Part shown: one piece after another, positions 48,602 through 60,049 of the stretch
How positions within the stretch are numbered: the stretch's first letter is position 1
How the letters are laid out: each line of letters begins with the position of its first letter
NCBI GenBank assembly: GCA_027559495.1
Contig: JAMXSV010000007.1
Span: forward strand, 682,001-746,000
Reading direction: 5' to 3'
DNA: 64,000 nucleotides
Source of the DNA: Aurifilum marmelostoma
Lineage: Eukaryota; Ascomycota; Sordariomycetes; Diaporthales; Cryphonectriaceae
The notes under the pieces: model-generated
Database searches by the model: none
Told to the model about the DNA's origin: nothing
What the model saw: the letters and a program-made list of their open reading frames with translations, nothing else
Program-made: the position numbers and the translations under genes

Positions 48602-49597
48602 CTACGCAGCTTTCTTCTTCCTCCCGCCGCCCCTTCTCCTCTTGGGCTGATCAGAGTCTTCCTCCGAGTCGCTCTCAGCCTTGCCCTTGCCCTTGCCCGC
48701 AGCGCCCTCCTTCTCGGGGTCCACCTTGCTCACGATCTCTCTGAGGAAGTCCCACTGGTCATCTGTCTCGACGACCTGCTTCAGCATGGCGGGGGTGACA
48801 CGCTTGGAGTTCTTCTCCCGCGCGACCTCGGCGCTCTTGGACACCAGCTGGATCATGAAGAGCTCCAGGGCCTTGCCGACGGCGATGGGCGTCTGCTGCG
48901 CCACCTTGCCAACCTCCTCGTCGGCCTGCATGATGCGCTTGATGCGTGCGGTGGGGAACTTTGTCTTGACCGGGGATGGCTCGATGACCGGGGCCTCGAC
49001 GGCGGCCGCTGCCGCTGCTGCTGCCGCTGCCGCTGCCGCCGCAGCACGTCGAGGAGGCATCTTGGGCTGGTGTTCTGGTGCCTCGGTCTTGACCTGCTTG
49101 GTGGGGTCGGGGTTCTCCTGCTTGACGTAGCCTGGCTGCTGTGGGAAGGAGGGTGCCTGGGAGGGGGCCACGTGCTGCTGAAGACCAGCGGGGTGTGGCG
49201 TCACAACAGGTGGGAAGTAGGGTTGCTGCTCCGGTCCCGTATAAGCCTGCTGTGGTGCCTGGGCTTGGTGCTGGTTCTGCTGGTAGTGCTGGTGGGGCGG
49301 GAAACGCGGTGAGGTGTAAGAGGGCGTCGTTGCGCTCATGGGCTGCTGGTATGAGTAGAAGCCAGACTCGGTCGGGCTCTGGATGTGCGCAGAGTAAGGA
49401 TAGGAAGAGCGAGAGTGACTGTAAGGATCGTCCTGGGGTGACTGGAACCAGTTCTGGCTCGGCGGAGGTGGCTGAACACGTAGTGACTGTGGTGTAAACT
49501 GGTGAAGGTGAGATGGTGGTTGTTGTTGGTGAGGCTGATCCTGGTCGCCAAAGAAGTTGAGGTTGGGGGATTTAGGCCGGTAATCGTCTCCAGACAT
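48602..49597 (-). CDS. BUR6: negative cofactor 2 alpha (NC2-alpha / DRAP1 / Bur6), histone-fold protein
   Basis: A single minus-strand exon encodes 331 residues. The histone fold lies near residues 211-288: KTKFPTARIKRIMQADEEVG, ALELFMIQLVSKSAEVA and KRVTPAMLKQVVETDDQWDF. NC2-alpha pairs with NC2-beta to bind TBP on promoters, displacing TFIIA and TFIIB. The C-terminus is acidic then basic (DSEEDSDQPKRRRGGGRKKK), probably a nuclear localisation signal. The first ~200 residues are a Gln/Pro/Tyr/Ser-rich prion-like segment followed by a poly-Ala run, which is much longer than the N-terminus of yeast or animal NC2-alpha. An internal ATG just before MPPRR would give a short canonical form. ATG 49597 is favoured because the extension is open and uses the same codon style. 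Confidence 0.92.
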   Translation of the reverse strand: MSGDDYRPKSPNLNFFGDQDQPHQQQPPSHLHQFTPQSLRVQPPPPSQNWFQSPQDDPYSHSRSSYPYSAHIQSPTESGFYSYQQPMSATTPSYTSPRFPPHQHYQQNQHQAQAPQQAYTGPEQQPYFPPVVTPHPAGLQQHVAPSQAPSFPQQPGYVKQENPDPTKQVKTEAPEHQPKMPPRRAAAAAAAAAAAAAAAVEAPVIEPSPVKTKFPTARIKRIMQADEEVGKVAQQTPIAVGKALELFMIQLVSKSAEVAREKNSKRVTPAMLKQVVETDDQWDFLREIVSKVDPEKEGAAGKGKGKAESDSEEDSDQPKRRRGGGRKKKAA

Positions 49598-50569
49598 GCT
49601 TGCTTTGTTCCCGGTCCCAGCTTTTTTCTCTTCTTTCGAATACCTTAAATAAATAGGGCACAATGGGCCTTATACTTTTTTTTGTGGGGGCACGTACAGA
49701 AGTTCCTGGCGGTGTCTGGGTTGCGACGAAAAGTCCCCAAGGAATCCGGTCGGGAAGCGCACACACTTTGGCTAGGGGCACAGGCACCGCCCCCAACTGG
49801 CAAAAGGAAGGAAAAAAAAAAAGACAACTGCAGATAGTGCAGGTGGTGAGTGGTAGAGACTCCAGTGAAGAGGAGGGGCAACCTGCAGTAATGCCCGCCA
49901 GCGCGGGGCTAATGCAGCACAGGGGGTCCTAATCAATCTTTGGAACCTTTCTCGAAAACAGCTCGTTCCTCTCTTCTCTTCCTTCTTCTCCAATCAATCC
50001 GAGGAAGAGATGAAGAAGGGAAAAGCAGACAAAACTTTTCCTCTCAGTAATCGTGTCTGTTCTGAGACCTTGTCGCACAATTATCCCAGGAGAGATGCAG
50101 CTGTGTATGGCCCGTGTCCCCTTGAATGGCAACCAGGGCGAGAATACACTGTTCACACTGAAGAGCCGAGCGTGTCAATTGGCCTTTTTTTGGGGTCAAT
50201 GGAGATGGCACCCACTCGCAACAGTCGTATAAACCCTTCTCTGCCGAACCAAAGGTGCCTCAGCTCAGACCTCTCTTTTGAAAACGCAAGACACAGCTGA
50301 AAGACTGGCACAGTAAAGTGAATCAATTCACTGTGTTGTGATGCTCAGTCAAGACAGTCTTACTTAGAGCTGTGTCTGTCTGGTCTGAGGGAGAGAAGGG
50401 ATGGAAAAAAACAAGAGTCAAGAGATCAGAAGGAGGCAGAGTGCATACAACCAATGGATGCCTGTTGAATGAAACAACTGGTTCCTGTCTTTTGCTTTTC
50501 TGTTCGTCCCTCTCTCTTTCTCGCCTTGTCTCTCTCTGTGTGCTATGGTTGATTCAGGTTGCCAATGAA
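49598..50569. other. intergenic region upstream of NC2-alpha
   Basis: Nearly 1 kb upstream of the minus-strand NC2-alpha start. It contains A/T homopolymers and no coding frame with recognisable content. It is the likely NC2-alpha promoter. Confidence 0.5.
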
Positions 50570-51410
50570 TCAGATCTTGATGATGTGGTCGATGCTCTCC
50601 ACCAGGGGGTCCTGACAAAAGGCCCCAACGTCTCGGTAATCGAAAGGATTGGGGTCGAAATGAACAAATGAGATCTCTTGAGGAGATGGAGTGTTGGTGG
50701 TGGTGGTGGTGGTGGGGTGGCAGGGGCCGACTGCTCTGTGGGAAGGGGGAAAAAAAACAAAAAAACAAAAGGGCTAGCGTCGGGTGTTCAGGCTTGGTTG
50801 ATGGGCACGTCTGGTGGTAGGCTTGCTGGCTGCTGGCAGAGTTGGCTGTTTGGTAGGCGGGCTGGTGGGCTGGGCTGAACAGCTGGGGCCCTCCTGTGAG
50901 GGGCCGGGGGCGTGCATTGTGTACCTGTAGCAGGCTCCTCCTCTGCCGTGGGACACCCCGTCCTTATATGCACGTTGCGGATCAAGCTGAGCATCGCAGG
51001 GCCTCCCCAAGACCAGGCCGCACCTGTCTAAGCTGCTCTCGCGGCGGCGGCGCGCTTACCCTCATCGGGCAAGGGTCTCCTTTCCTCATCGTTCCTGATT
51101 TGGGCCGGCCGTTTTCCAAGAGATCTGCACCAAATTCTCACTGCTCATTTATGGTCACTCTGACGATAGGGACCATGGTCTTTGCTCTCTTCTCCTCTCT
51201 CTCTTTCTCTCTCTCTTTTGGGTGGCTGCACCGCGCACCTCATCATGCGTATACCAGACGCGCCAATGCTCGTCGCAAGAGACTGCGATGGAACAAACCC
51301 GAAGCATGAGGAAAGGGCAGCATCTTCCCAGAAAAACATTGCATTACGCGGACAAGTGTCGCACACCGCGCATGCGCTTCCGGTCTCAAGTCATCGTCTC
51401 CTCTTGAAGA
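50570..51410 (-). CDS. possible small gene or relic with conserved-looking C-terminus
   Basis: The third minus-strand frame ends at 50570-50572. It reads PSPQEISFVHFDPNPFDYRD then VGAFCQDPLVESIDHIIKI, preceded by a threonine run and a possible acceptor (CCACAGAG) near 50734. This block looks like real protein sequence although the other two frames there are proline- and histidine-rich. A second coding-like block lies upstream (about 51015-50920: AAWSWGGPAMLSLIRNVHIR then TGCPTAEEEPAT) and a donor G|GTACAC can join them in frame. The start is unclear; a short ATG-initiated stretch near 51340 is one option. I recognise no family. It may be a lineage-specific gene with several small exons or a decayed one. 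Confidence 0.3.
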
Positions 51411-51682
51411 AAAGTTTCTCTTGAACATTGACCCCTGCTCTCATCCAGCACGCGATGCCAGCAAGAGCCTACCAATCCTACCACCTCCGACTGCCATGGA
51501 TGATGATACAAAAAGAGCAATCAACCTTTCCAGAGGCGGTACACAGGCAGCCACGAAGAAGCCGAGCACATCACTCAGGTTCCCTCGTGGCACTGCTTCG
51601 CCGAATGACGGATTTAAAAATTTACTTGATCTAATCTGACATGGCTGCTGCCTGCTGTGCGCATATACACACGGAGGATTTC

Positions 51683-53151
51683 TCATGTTCTGGCGGGTCT
51701 GATGTGCCCTTTCATCTGGCTGACAATGCTCCTCAGGCCTTTCAGCCTCTGCTCGGTCGAGTCGCCGAGGAACAGCGATGCCACAGGCCAGGCGTGAATG
51801 CCGGCTTCTTGGGCCTGGGCCGAGACGTCTGTCCCCGCCTTTTGCAGTATCTGGACCAGCCTGTCTATCTCTGGGGCGAACACCTCCTCCTTGCCATACA
51901 CGATCAGGGTGCCCCTCGAGGGGCTCGCGTCTCGCCACCACCTCACATCCTTGCAGTTCCCCGGCGACGCCAGCGGGTCGGTGATGAACTCGGAACCACC
52001 TGCGTACTGAGACGCGTACAGCTGCAACGCGTCCGCGTCAAGGAAGTCGCTGCTGTTGTTTCGATACAGAGGCGAGTGGAGGGTCGGCCACGGCGAGATG
52101 AGCACGGCCATGCCGGGCTTCTCGAGGTGCCTAGAGGCCCCAGGCAGCGGCCTGCCCTTTTCGACCAGCTTGGGGTTCGCGAGATGCAGCAGCAGGCTAA
52201 GGACCAGCGTCCCTCCGGCCGAGTCACCCGCCACGCAGACCCGAGAAGGATCGCCGGCTAAGCCGAGGACATGCTCGTACCCTGCGACAATCTCGTCGAG
52301 CTGCGTCGGGAAACACGAGTCCGGCACGAGGGTGTAGTCGATCCCGAACACGGCGGGGTTTCTGTACCCCGAGTCCCTCATGAGGCCGAGCCAGCTGAGG
52401 AGGAACTCGAGGTAGAAGTAAGCAGAGCCCATGCTGAAGCCGCCACCTGGGACAGGAAGAAAGAAAGGAATTTCATTTTAGTACATGGAGGATGACCACA
52501 GCCTGGGGAGCTCATTCTTACCGTGGGCATAGTAGAGGACAATATCAGCCTTTTTGGTCGGGTCGGCAACAGCCCAGATGCCCTTGATCTTGTTCTGAGG
52601 GGCAGGAAGGGCGACGGTTCAGCATGCAATACATGTAATGTAGAGAAACAGCGGAGTATCAAAAACACAACCTCGTATGCCACTCACATCTCTATACTCT
52701 CGCCAGTGCACTGGTGATCTCAGGTACCCATGCCGCAACAGCCGCCACCGCAACCAGGGCAGGGCAACCTTCTTGCCGAAAAACACCCGGCCAACCTCGG
52801 GGTCAATGTTGGCAAAGGCATACCTCACGCACCTCACGACGAAGTCCTCAAAAGCAGAGGCCTGGCGCACAAAGGCGGGCTGGGCCGAGGCGGGGAGGAG
52901 ATAGTGCTCTGTGATGAACGCGAAAGGGAGTTGGATGGCTTTTGGGATATTTAACGCATTAATTAGCCTCTTGTTTTTGTTTTTTCCTTCTTCTTCAATT
53001 TTAGGTTGGAATTATCGTAGATACCTAGGAATGGTAATACTTCAACTATGACCTTGAGGGTGTGCAGGATCCCGATCTCGAGGAGGAGCTGGGGTGCCAG
53101 GAAGACGACGAAGACTAGGCAGTCGAGATACGAGACTGGGCCGAGGATCAT
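51683..53151 (-). CDS. alpha/beta-hydrolase esterase, hormone-sensitive-lipase type, membrane-anchored
   Basis: Minus-strand exons 53151-53025, 52938-52688, 52594-52522 and 52446-51683 give 404 residues. The N-terminus (VSYLDCLVFVVFLAPQLLLE) is hydrophobic and likely a signal anchor in the ER membrane. The oxyanion motif HGGGF (residues 150-154) is assembled by splicing. The nucleophile elbow is GDSAGG (S226). An acidic residue in the KEEVFAPEID block and H368 (GIHAWPV) complete the expected triad. The overall plan resembles fungal steryl acetyl hydrolase/arylacetamide-deacetylase-like enzymes, which hydrolyse small acyl esters; the substrate is not determined. The next gene on the same strand, xylulokinase, is 650 nt upstream, with no functional link evident. 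Confidence 0.88.
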
Positions 53152-53805
53152 GTTTGCCTTTTTTTTTTTTTTTTACTTCTCTCTCTCTCTCTCTCTCTCT
53201 CCTTTCACGCCGCCCGCCCTGAACAAAAGAAAAGAAAAGAAATGAAATGATGGGAACACGGTATCTTGCTGGTTTGTGAGATCTTACATTGACGCTTGGG
53301 AGAGACAAGGAGGGGAAGAGAGAGAGAGTCATTGGTTGGAATCAATTAATTGCATGTGAAAAGGGAAGAAGAAAAAGGGAAAAGTTAAGAGGAAAAGGGA
53401 GATGAGAGGACCGTTTGAGGGATGGATGGTGACGTAGGCCAGGGCAGGATCTACAAGGCGACTATAGTAGTGTACTGCCTGCACATGTCAGGTCCGGATG
53501 GTAAAATAGCTGGCATTTGTTTACTCCCTCTCTGCCTTGGCTTTGGACCATGATTATCTCGAACAGCTTGTACAGTGATTTTCTTTTTTTAATATTCTAT
53601 TTTCCTCTTTCTTCTCTTAGGATCTTACATGATGCTGCCTCAACATGCTGTACGAGGCACGGGAGGAGCGACAATTGCCGGTGACCCGGAGCACTTCAGA
53701 GTCTATAGCAAACCTCCCAGATATCACAGCATAACTACATATTCTCTCAAAATGCACAATTTGCTGATTCTATTTTTCCTCTAAATGACTGCTCTCGCAC
53801 ATCCT
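53152..53805. other. intergenic region between xylulokinase and the esterase
   Basis: About 650 nt holding the xylulokinase 3' UTR and the esterase promoter on the minus strand. T-runs, a CT microsatellite (53178-53200) and a GA-rich purine stretch are present; nothing coding. Confidence 0.5.
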
Positions 53806-55802
53806 TCAGTTATGCGCCACCTTCAGGATCCTCTGCTCCATCTCCCCGAAAGCACCCAGCACATGCCCGTACCTCTCAAACGTCCCCTTCTTGTACCCGT
53901 CATCCACCCTCTCGATGGCCCCCTCCTCCTTCCACCGCTTCCCAATCAGCTCGTCAAAGGTCTCTCCCTTGTCCACGTCGCGCTCCATGGCCCACAGCGC
54001 CTTGTAGGCCCCGCCCAGCGCGCACGCGTTGCCGCCCACGTCGAGCTTGTACACGCCCTCGGCAGACCCCAGCACGTCGCCCATGATGCGCGCGATGGCC
54101 GGGTTGAGGCTGCCGCCGCCCACGAGGTAGATGCGCCGCGGCTGCGCGGGGAGCACCGTCCTGCCGCCCTCCTGTTCGTGCGGGTGCACCAGGTTGTGCG
54201 ACCGCAGCCGCATCGAGAGCGCCTGCGACTCGACGATGACGCGGGCGTCCTCCTCTGCCGACCACCCTGCGCCCGACTCCTGCAGGCCCGAGCCGTCTGC
54301 GGGGCTGCACTCGTACCGCCACGTCCCGGCCTTGATGTTGGGCACGATCTCGGGCAGGTAAAAGTACAGCCCCAGCTTGGCCCTATCCCTGTCCTCGTCC
54401 TTGACGTCCAGGGGCGGCGTGCTCAGCACCGCCCTGTTGAAGTTGGCCCACCTGTCCTTCTCCCCCTCGGCCACAGGCGGCAGCGCGTCCCTGACCTTCT
54501 CGCGCGCCAGCCCGCCGTTCTTGTAGCACAGCATGAACATGTACTGGCCCTGCGTGCAGGGGTGGTTCATAAAGTGGTACGCCGGGTCGGGCTTGTACTT
54601 TGGCGTGATCATGAGGAAGGTGCTGCTCGTGCCCAGGCTGACGATGGCGTCGAGCGGCCGCAGCGGCAGCGCCAGGATGGTGCCCGGGTTGTCGCCCGTG
54701 AAGGGGGCCACCTGGCACTCGGGCGAGAAGCCGTAGCGCTGCACGTAGTACCGGGAGATGGCGCCCATGCTGCCGCCGCCGTCCTGGCGGACCTCGCCGA
54801 GCTTGGCGCGCAGGGCGGGGACCTCGTCGCGCGACCCGGCCGTCAGGAGGAGGAGCTCCTCGCTCCACGTGTTGTTGGGTATGTCCCAGAGGTTCATGCC
54901 CGTGGCGTCGCTGATGTCGAGGGGCGCGATGGAGCCCAGCAGCACGGAGGCGAGCCAGGAGGAGACGAGGGAGATGCGGGACGTGGCGGCGTACATGTTG
55001 GGGAGCTTCTTGCGCAGCCTGAGGATCTGGGGGCCGGTGAATCTCTGTAGACGCACATTTTCAGCATTAGCATGCCTGTTTGTTGCCAAATAATTGAAGG
55101 GAAAAAAAAAGAAAGAAAAAAGAAAAAAAGGAAGGGTGGCTCACATGGTGCGCCGCACTGCCCGTGACCTCGGCCAGCCTCTCATTGCTCCCCAGCGCAG
55201 CATCAAACTCATCACACTGGCTCTGCGTCGAGTGGTCCTGCCAGTTGGGCCCATAAGGGTGACTAAACGCCTTCTCCAGCTGCGCCTTGAGCCCCCGGGT
55301 CTCGTCGTCGCCCCTGAGTCCCGCCAGCAAGGCCTCGGCCTCGTGGCCCCAGAAGACACTCCCGTGCTGCTGGCACGCGCCGCTGATGCCCCTCACGCGG
55401 TGCAGCGGCGCCTTCCTGTCCCGGAGGCGCGACAGCACGAGGTCGACGGCCTCGAGCCACATGGCCACGGGCGCAAACACCTCGCCCTCCGCGTCGTTGA
55501 CGAGGACGCCCTTGGTGAGGCCATACTGGGCGCCAAAGTCGGCGTCGAAGTCGACCTTGGCCTCGGACAGGACCTGCAGGTCGGACTGGATCACGATCGC
55601 TGTGTTGAGAGGAGAGGGGGAGAAGTCAGCATTTCGAGGTCTAGCTGGTGGCGTGTACGAAAAGAAGAAGAAAAGAAAAACAAAAAATGAACAATTGGGA
55701 GGAAGAGAGAGAGAGAAAGAAGAAAGGCGCAACACCGAGTGACTGACCTTTGAGCTGCTGGGTCGACAGGTCGAAGCCCAGATATAGCGGGCCGTCACTC
55801 AT
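53806..55802 (-). CDS. XKS1: D-xylulokinase
   Basis: Minus-strand exons 55802-55748, 55599-55145 and 55044-53806 give 582 residues. The protein is a FGGY-family carbohydrate kinase: N-terminal MSDGPLYLGFDLSTQQLK holds the phosphate-1 motif; ISGACQQHGSVFW, NWQDHSTQSQCDEFDAALG, FTGDNPGTIL and SLGTSSTFLMITPKY are conserved; the adenosine motif is YLVGGGSLNPAIARIMGD. Length matches fungal xylulokinases. It phosphorylates D-xylulose to xylulose 5-phosphate, feeding the pentose phosphate pathway in the cytosol during xylose and arabinose catabolism. No other pentose gene is adjacent. Very high GC at third positions makes the antisense strand look open for 421 codons, which is an artefact. Confidence 0.96.
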
Positions 55803-56780
55803 TTTCGGGGGATTCCTTTTGGTGCAAAAAAACTGTATATACTATGTAGTATTCTTTTAAATTTTCTTTTCTTTCTCTTTCCCTGGAACTTTATCAAGCT
55901 TTCAGCGTCTGAAGGGCTCAAAAGAAGAGAAAAAAATGTCTCGAGTCTGGAATGAAAGAACAGTGATGTCAGAATGATCTTGCTGGCCTACTTGAATCAG
56001 GAGAACGTCAGACGTGGGGCATCTCTACTGTACCGCCTCCTTATCCACGACAAATCGCGGGGCACCACTTTATTTATCGTTTAAGTACCGCGCTGCTGCT
56101 GCTGCCGCGGGAGGGGAAAAAAAAAAATTAAAAAATAGGGACGAGAGGTCGACAATCAGCCTCGTCGTGGGCACGCGGCTCCCGGCTAAAATGCAATGTG
56201 GCCCCTAGGCATCTTGACCAAACTTACCGCACCAATCACAAGACATTGGTACCTGAGCTTGCATGCTTCGTTGGACAACACAACACCTTTTTTTCTTTTT
56301 TTTTATCTTCGTACTGTGTCTTTCTCGTACGAGCTTCTGACTCTTGTCACTGTGTTGTAGCCACTGTGCCGACACAAACCGTGCCAGACACGGTGAGCTC
56401 TCGCGTGATTTGGATGGTAAAAGAGGACAGCCAGTCTTGCTGTCCTTCAGCCGCGATCGCGGTATGCCTTCTCACGCCATGATGATTGGAAGATAGAAAA
56501 GAGCCTATGAAAGTAAAGGACTCTCTTTCTCTTTTTTTCATGACCGTCAAATGGCTTGTATAATCCCGTATGAGCAGATAGACAAGACTACCATTCCTTT
56601 CCGTCTCCCAAACGCCGCCCAGATGCAGTCTCGATCCTGCAGTGCATATGTACGCCTTCCATTTCCACCAATTTTTACAGTACAGTCCCTGAGGGGGAGA
56701 AAAATGAATCTCTTGATCCAACATTGCACGTTCTCTCTTGAATGGGTATCTTCTTTTTTGAGCAAGCAGGCTTTGTAAAT
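55803..56780. other. intergenic region upstream of xylulokinase
   Basis: Almost 1 kb. On the minus strand it contains the xylulokinase promoter and the cation-transporter 3' UTR. An ACTATGTAGTATTC motif is near 55840 and A/T runs occur. No carbon-response site is assigned with confidence. Confidence 0.5.
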
Positions 56781-58593
56781 TCAGTCGTGCTTATGGTGAT
56801 GGTTGCCATTCCCGTTCCCGTTGGTGGCCTCCTCCTCCGGCTCGGGGCTGGACTGAGGGCTCACGCTGCCCGGTATGAACTCGTCAAACTTGGCACCCTG
56901 GGCCGCCGCCTCCTTGGGCACGAACCGGACACGAACCTTGCGCACACCGCGAACCTTGGACCCGATCTGGGTGCGGACGGCACTCTCGACCTCGCGGACA
57001 TCCTCGACAGTCCAGCCGCCGGGAACGGCAAGCTCGACGTCGATCAGGTAGTTCTGGCCGGACTTGATGCCCGAGACGTCGCGCAGCTCCACCTCGTGGC
57101 CCTGGCTGATGTTGTCGATGCTCTTCTGGGCCTGTCGCCGGACGGACTTCTTGATCTCGTCGTCGATGGTGCGGTCTGCCAGCTCGTAGAGAGAGGAGAG
57201 GGTGTTGCCCCAGCCGCCCTTGATGACCAGGAAGGAGATGAGGAGACCGCCGACGGGATCGAGCCAGGTGGCATCCTTGAGCACGTTCGCGCCCAGGATG
57301 ACCAGCATGGTGACGATGCCGGTCCAGCTGTCGACGCGGTGGTGTATGGCATTCGAGGCGAGGACCTGTGACTTGCGTTCCTTGGCGACCTTCATGGCTG
57401 TAGATCCGAGGAGGCGAGGGAGGGGTGTACGTTAGCCTGCAGCTCTTCCTCCTTCTCTCCTTTCACGGGTAGCCCGGGCCTTCCGGGGATTCCTGCCACC
57501 CAGCGGGGGTGTTTTTGGACTTACTCGCATGGTAGAGCCACTCCTTGATCAGCACCGTGCCGGCAGCCAGCCAGGCAGCATGAATGCTAGGTCCCATCGA
57601 GAGCGCACCGTGCGCATGTCCGTGGCCGTGGTGGAGCAGCTCGTGGGCTGCGGCAGGGTCCAGCATGAAGTGCGCATAGAGCGACTCCAGGCTGCTCATG
57701 CCCATAAAGATGCCACCGGCCAGCAGCATGCCCGAGACGCCCAGCGAGCCCAGGCTCTCGACCTTGCCGAAGCCCGAAGGGTACCTGTCGGTAGGTGGTC
57801 GCAGGCTGAAGGAGACGGTGGCGAGGGTCAGGACGTCGGAGGCGAGATCGGTCAGGGAGTGCCAGGCATCGGCGATCATGGACTGCGAGTTGAAGATGTA
57901 GCCGCCAATGAACTTGGCCACAGCCATGCCCAGGTTGGAGTACAGACCGATGCGGGTGATGCGCACGCCAGCGTCATTCTTGTTCTGGGAGGTAAGGTAG
58001 ACATTGTCGCCTGGGTGGTGATGGTGGTGGTGGTGGTGACCACCATGGGCGCGGGTCTGGGTGACGGTGGCCATGACTGCAGACAGCCAGTTGGGTCGCA
58101 GTCGTCTATGTTGGCTGTGGTGGTGTGTGGATGAGGAGGGTAGGAGGAACGGCTGCGAGGTTGGCGACGGTCTTGTACTTGAATAGGAGCCAGTGGACAA
58201 AGGAGTGGCGGAAGTAGTGGTGGTGGAGGAGGACGAGGAGGAGGGCGGGTTGTTGGAGGAGGTAGGGCCAGACAGGGGGGCGGATGTCTGATAGACGCGT
58301 GTCTGAGGCAGGTGAGGTTGCAGCAGCCGATGAGGATTAGGTGTCCTCAAGGGGTTTCGGGAGGAACCCCAGGTCCAGGTCGAGGTGATGGAGGCACAGG
58401 CTGGTTGTGCCAGAGGAGGGGCAGGGCTGTGCCTTTGCCTGAGCCTGAGTTGTGCACCTACATACCTGCTGCTGGTGCTCCTGCTGGTGCTGTTGTTGCA
58501 CTGTGACAGGCTGTGGGCAGCCGGGGCTGACGAGATGCACGACCTCCTCAGGGACGAGGAGGTGGAGGAGAGGGAGGGGCTGATGGGAGGCAT
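56781..58593 (-). CDS. mitochondrial-type cation diffusion facilitator (MMT1/MMT2-like)
   Basis: Minus-strand exons 58593-57525 and 57397-56781 (127-nt intron) give 561 residues. The first ~170 residues are rich in Ser/Arg/Thr with few acids, a plausible long mitochondrial presequence. A histidine run (HGGHHHHHHHH) follows, then the CDF membrane domain: YSNLGMAVAKFIGGYIFNSQ, the metal-site helix DAWHSLTDLASD, SLGVSGMLLAGGIFMGM, a His-rich loop (HHGHGHAHG), NAIHHRVDSWTGIVTML and DPVGGLLISFLVIKGGW. The C-terminal cytoplasmic-type domain contains SGQNYLIDVELAVPGG. Yeast MMT1/2 move iron across the inner mitochondrial membrane, so iron is the best guess; zinc or manganese cannot be ruled out. The start is the first ATG (MPPISPS). 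Confidence 0.9.
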
Positions 58594-60049
58594 CAATTGA
58601 GACCTCGACGAGGAATGGTACTGGTACTGTACAGACTAGAGCGAGAACAGAACAAGACAATGGGGGAACAAAAAAAAAAAAAAAAAAGGGCCAGACCAGA
58701 CCGGGGTACAAGGGAGTGAGCAGGAGAAAGAGGAAAGGATGGACCAAAGGACGGAAGGGTGGGTGTGTGCGCAATGCAATGCGATATGATGTGCCGTGGG
58801 TAATGCAAGTGCAGAAACAGGCCTGGGTACTTTGGTGCAGGGAGAAAATGAGTGCGAGGACTGGTCAACCCCAGCCCAAACACGACGCGTCGAGAAGCCG
58901 AGGTGAGAAAACTATGACCTGCTGGGAAAGTTTACTGCTCTTTGCCTCATGCCAAGCTCTATAGGGCACCGTTGAGCTGGAGAATAGCTGATGCATGCCC
59001 TACCCTGCTGGCCCTGGAGGGGCTGGAGGGGTATCTTTTTGGGCCAGCAGGGCTTACAGCACACAGTAAATGCTATCGACCTCGGGGGGGGGGGGAGGTG
59101 GGAAACTTTCCATGCACCTTTACTTGGGTTCTTCAGCAGCTTCCTTCTCATCTAATGTTATTCGATAACACAGGAGGGGAAAAAAAGGATGGAAAATAGA
59201 TGAATACACACACACACAACAGACAAAAACAGTGCAGACAATGCTTCACAAACATGTCACATGCCAAGGAAAACCCTCCTGAACCCCATAGGAGAACCCA
59301 CCTGAGGCGCCGGGTTCACGCCCTCGCCAGTCAATCAGCAGGGGGCCCAGCTACCACTGAGATTCAACGGATTAGTACAACTATAGCATGTAGTACTCAT
59401 TAGTACTGCTACTGTACTTTACTGGGCCATACCACAGCAGCATGTACCACTGTACATGGCACTATGGATTGCGTGTGGTGTCGTGTGTATTGGCAAAAGT
59501 GCAACAGCCACAGTTCGTGGTGGGGCTTCGGGAAATGGGGGGAGAGGCTAGGTAGGTGCCCGGAACAGGGGCCCACCTTAGCACTGTCACAACGGTTCTA
59601 AAGCCCCTGTTCTCTGGCAGGTCTGGCACAGGCTAGCTACACACATGCACGCCTAAATTTTGCAGGGCAGATGAGTCGCAGTCACTGCCCATGGATGACG
59701 ACAACCACTTGCCAGATTCAGAGCCATTCCATCGCGAAAGTTTCCACCCTTCCGGACCTGATGTACTCTCTCCCACCACACTCCCGGCGCCGAATACAAC
59801 CCCCTACCTGGGTCGAGTCTTCCACTCTCCATTTCCCCTTGCATTGCATGGCATAGCATAGCATAGCATCACCACCACCAGCCAGCCAGGATCTTCTCCG
59901 TGGTCCCAAACCCCCCCCCCCCCCTTCTCTTCTGAACCCACCAGCAACCACACCCGCTCAGCCTCGCGTACGTGGAGGCTTGCGTACCCCGTCATATAAG
60001 CTTGACAGGGTTCAGCTTCTGGTTCCCTGGACCAGAAAGGCCACCACTC
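58594..60049. promoter_or_regulatory. divergent intergenic region (cation transporter / sirtuin)
   Basis: About 1.45 kb between opposite start codons. It has A20 near 58670, an ACACAC run near 59207, a dense group of TAGTACT-type motifs at 59373-59412 and C/G homopolymers. No gene is supported. Both promoters must lie here. Confidence 0.55.

Noticed and set aside
53785..55050. 421-codon open frame on the plus strand
   Set aside because: Exact antisense of xylulokinase exon 3. It is open only because third positions of the real gene are almost all G or C; the product is a featureless Arg/Val/Ala/Leu mix.
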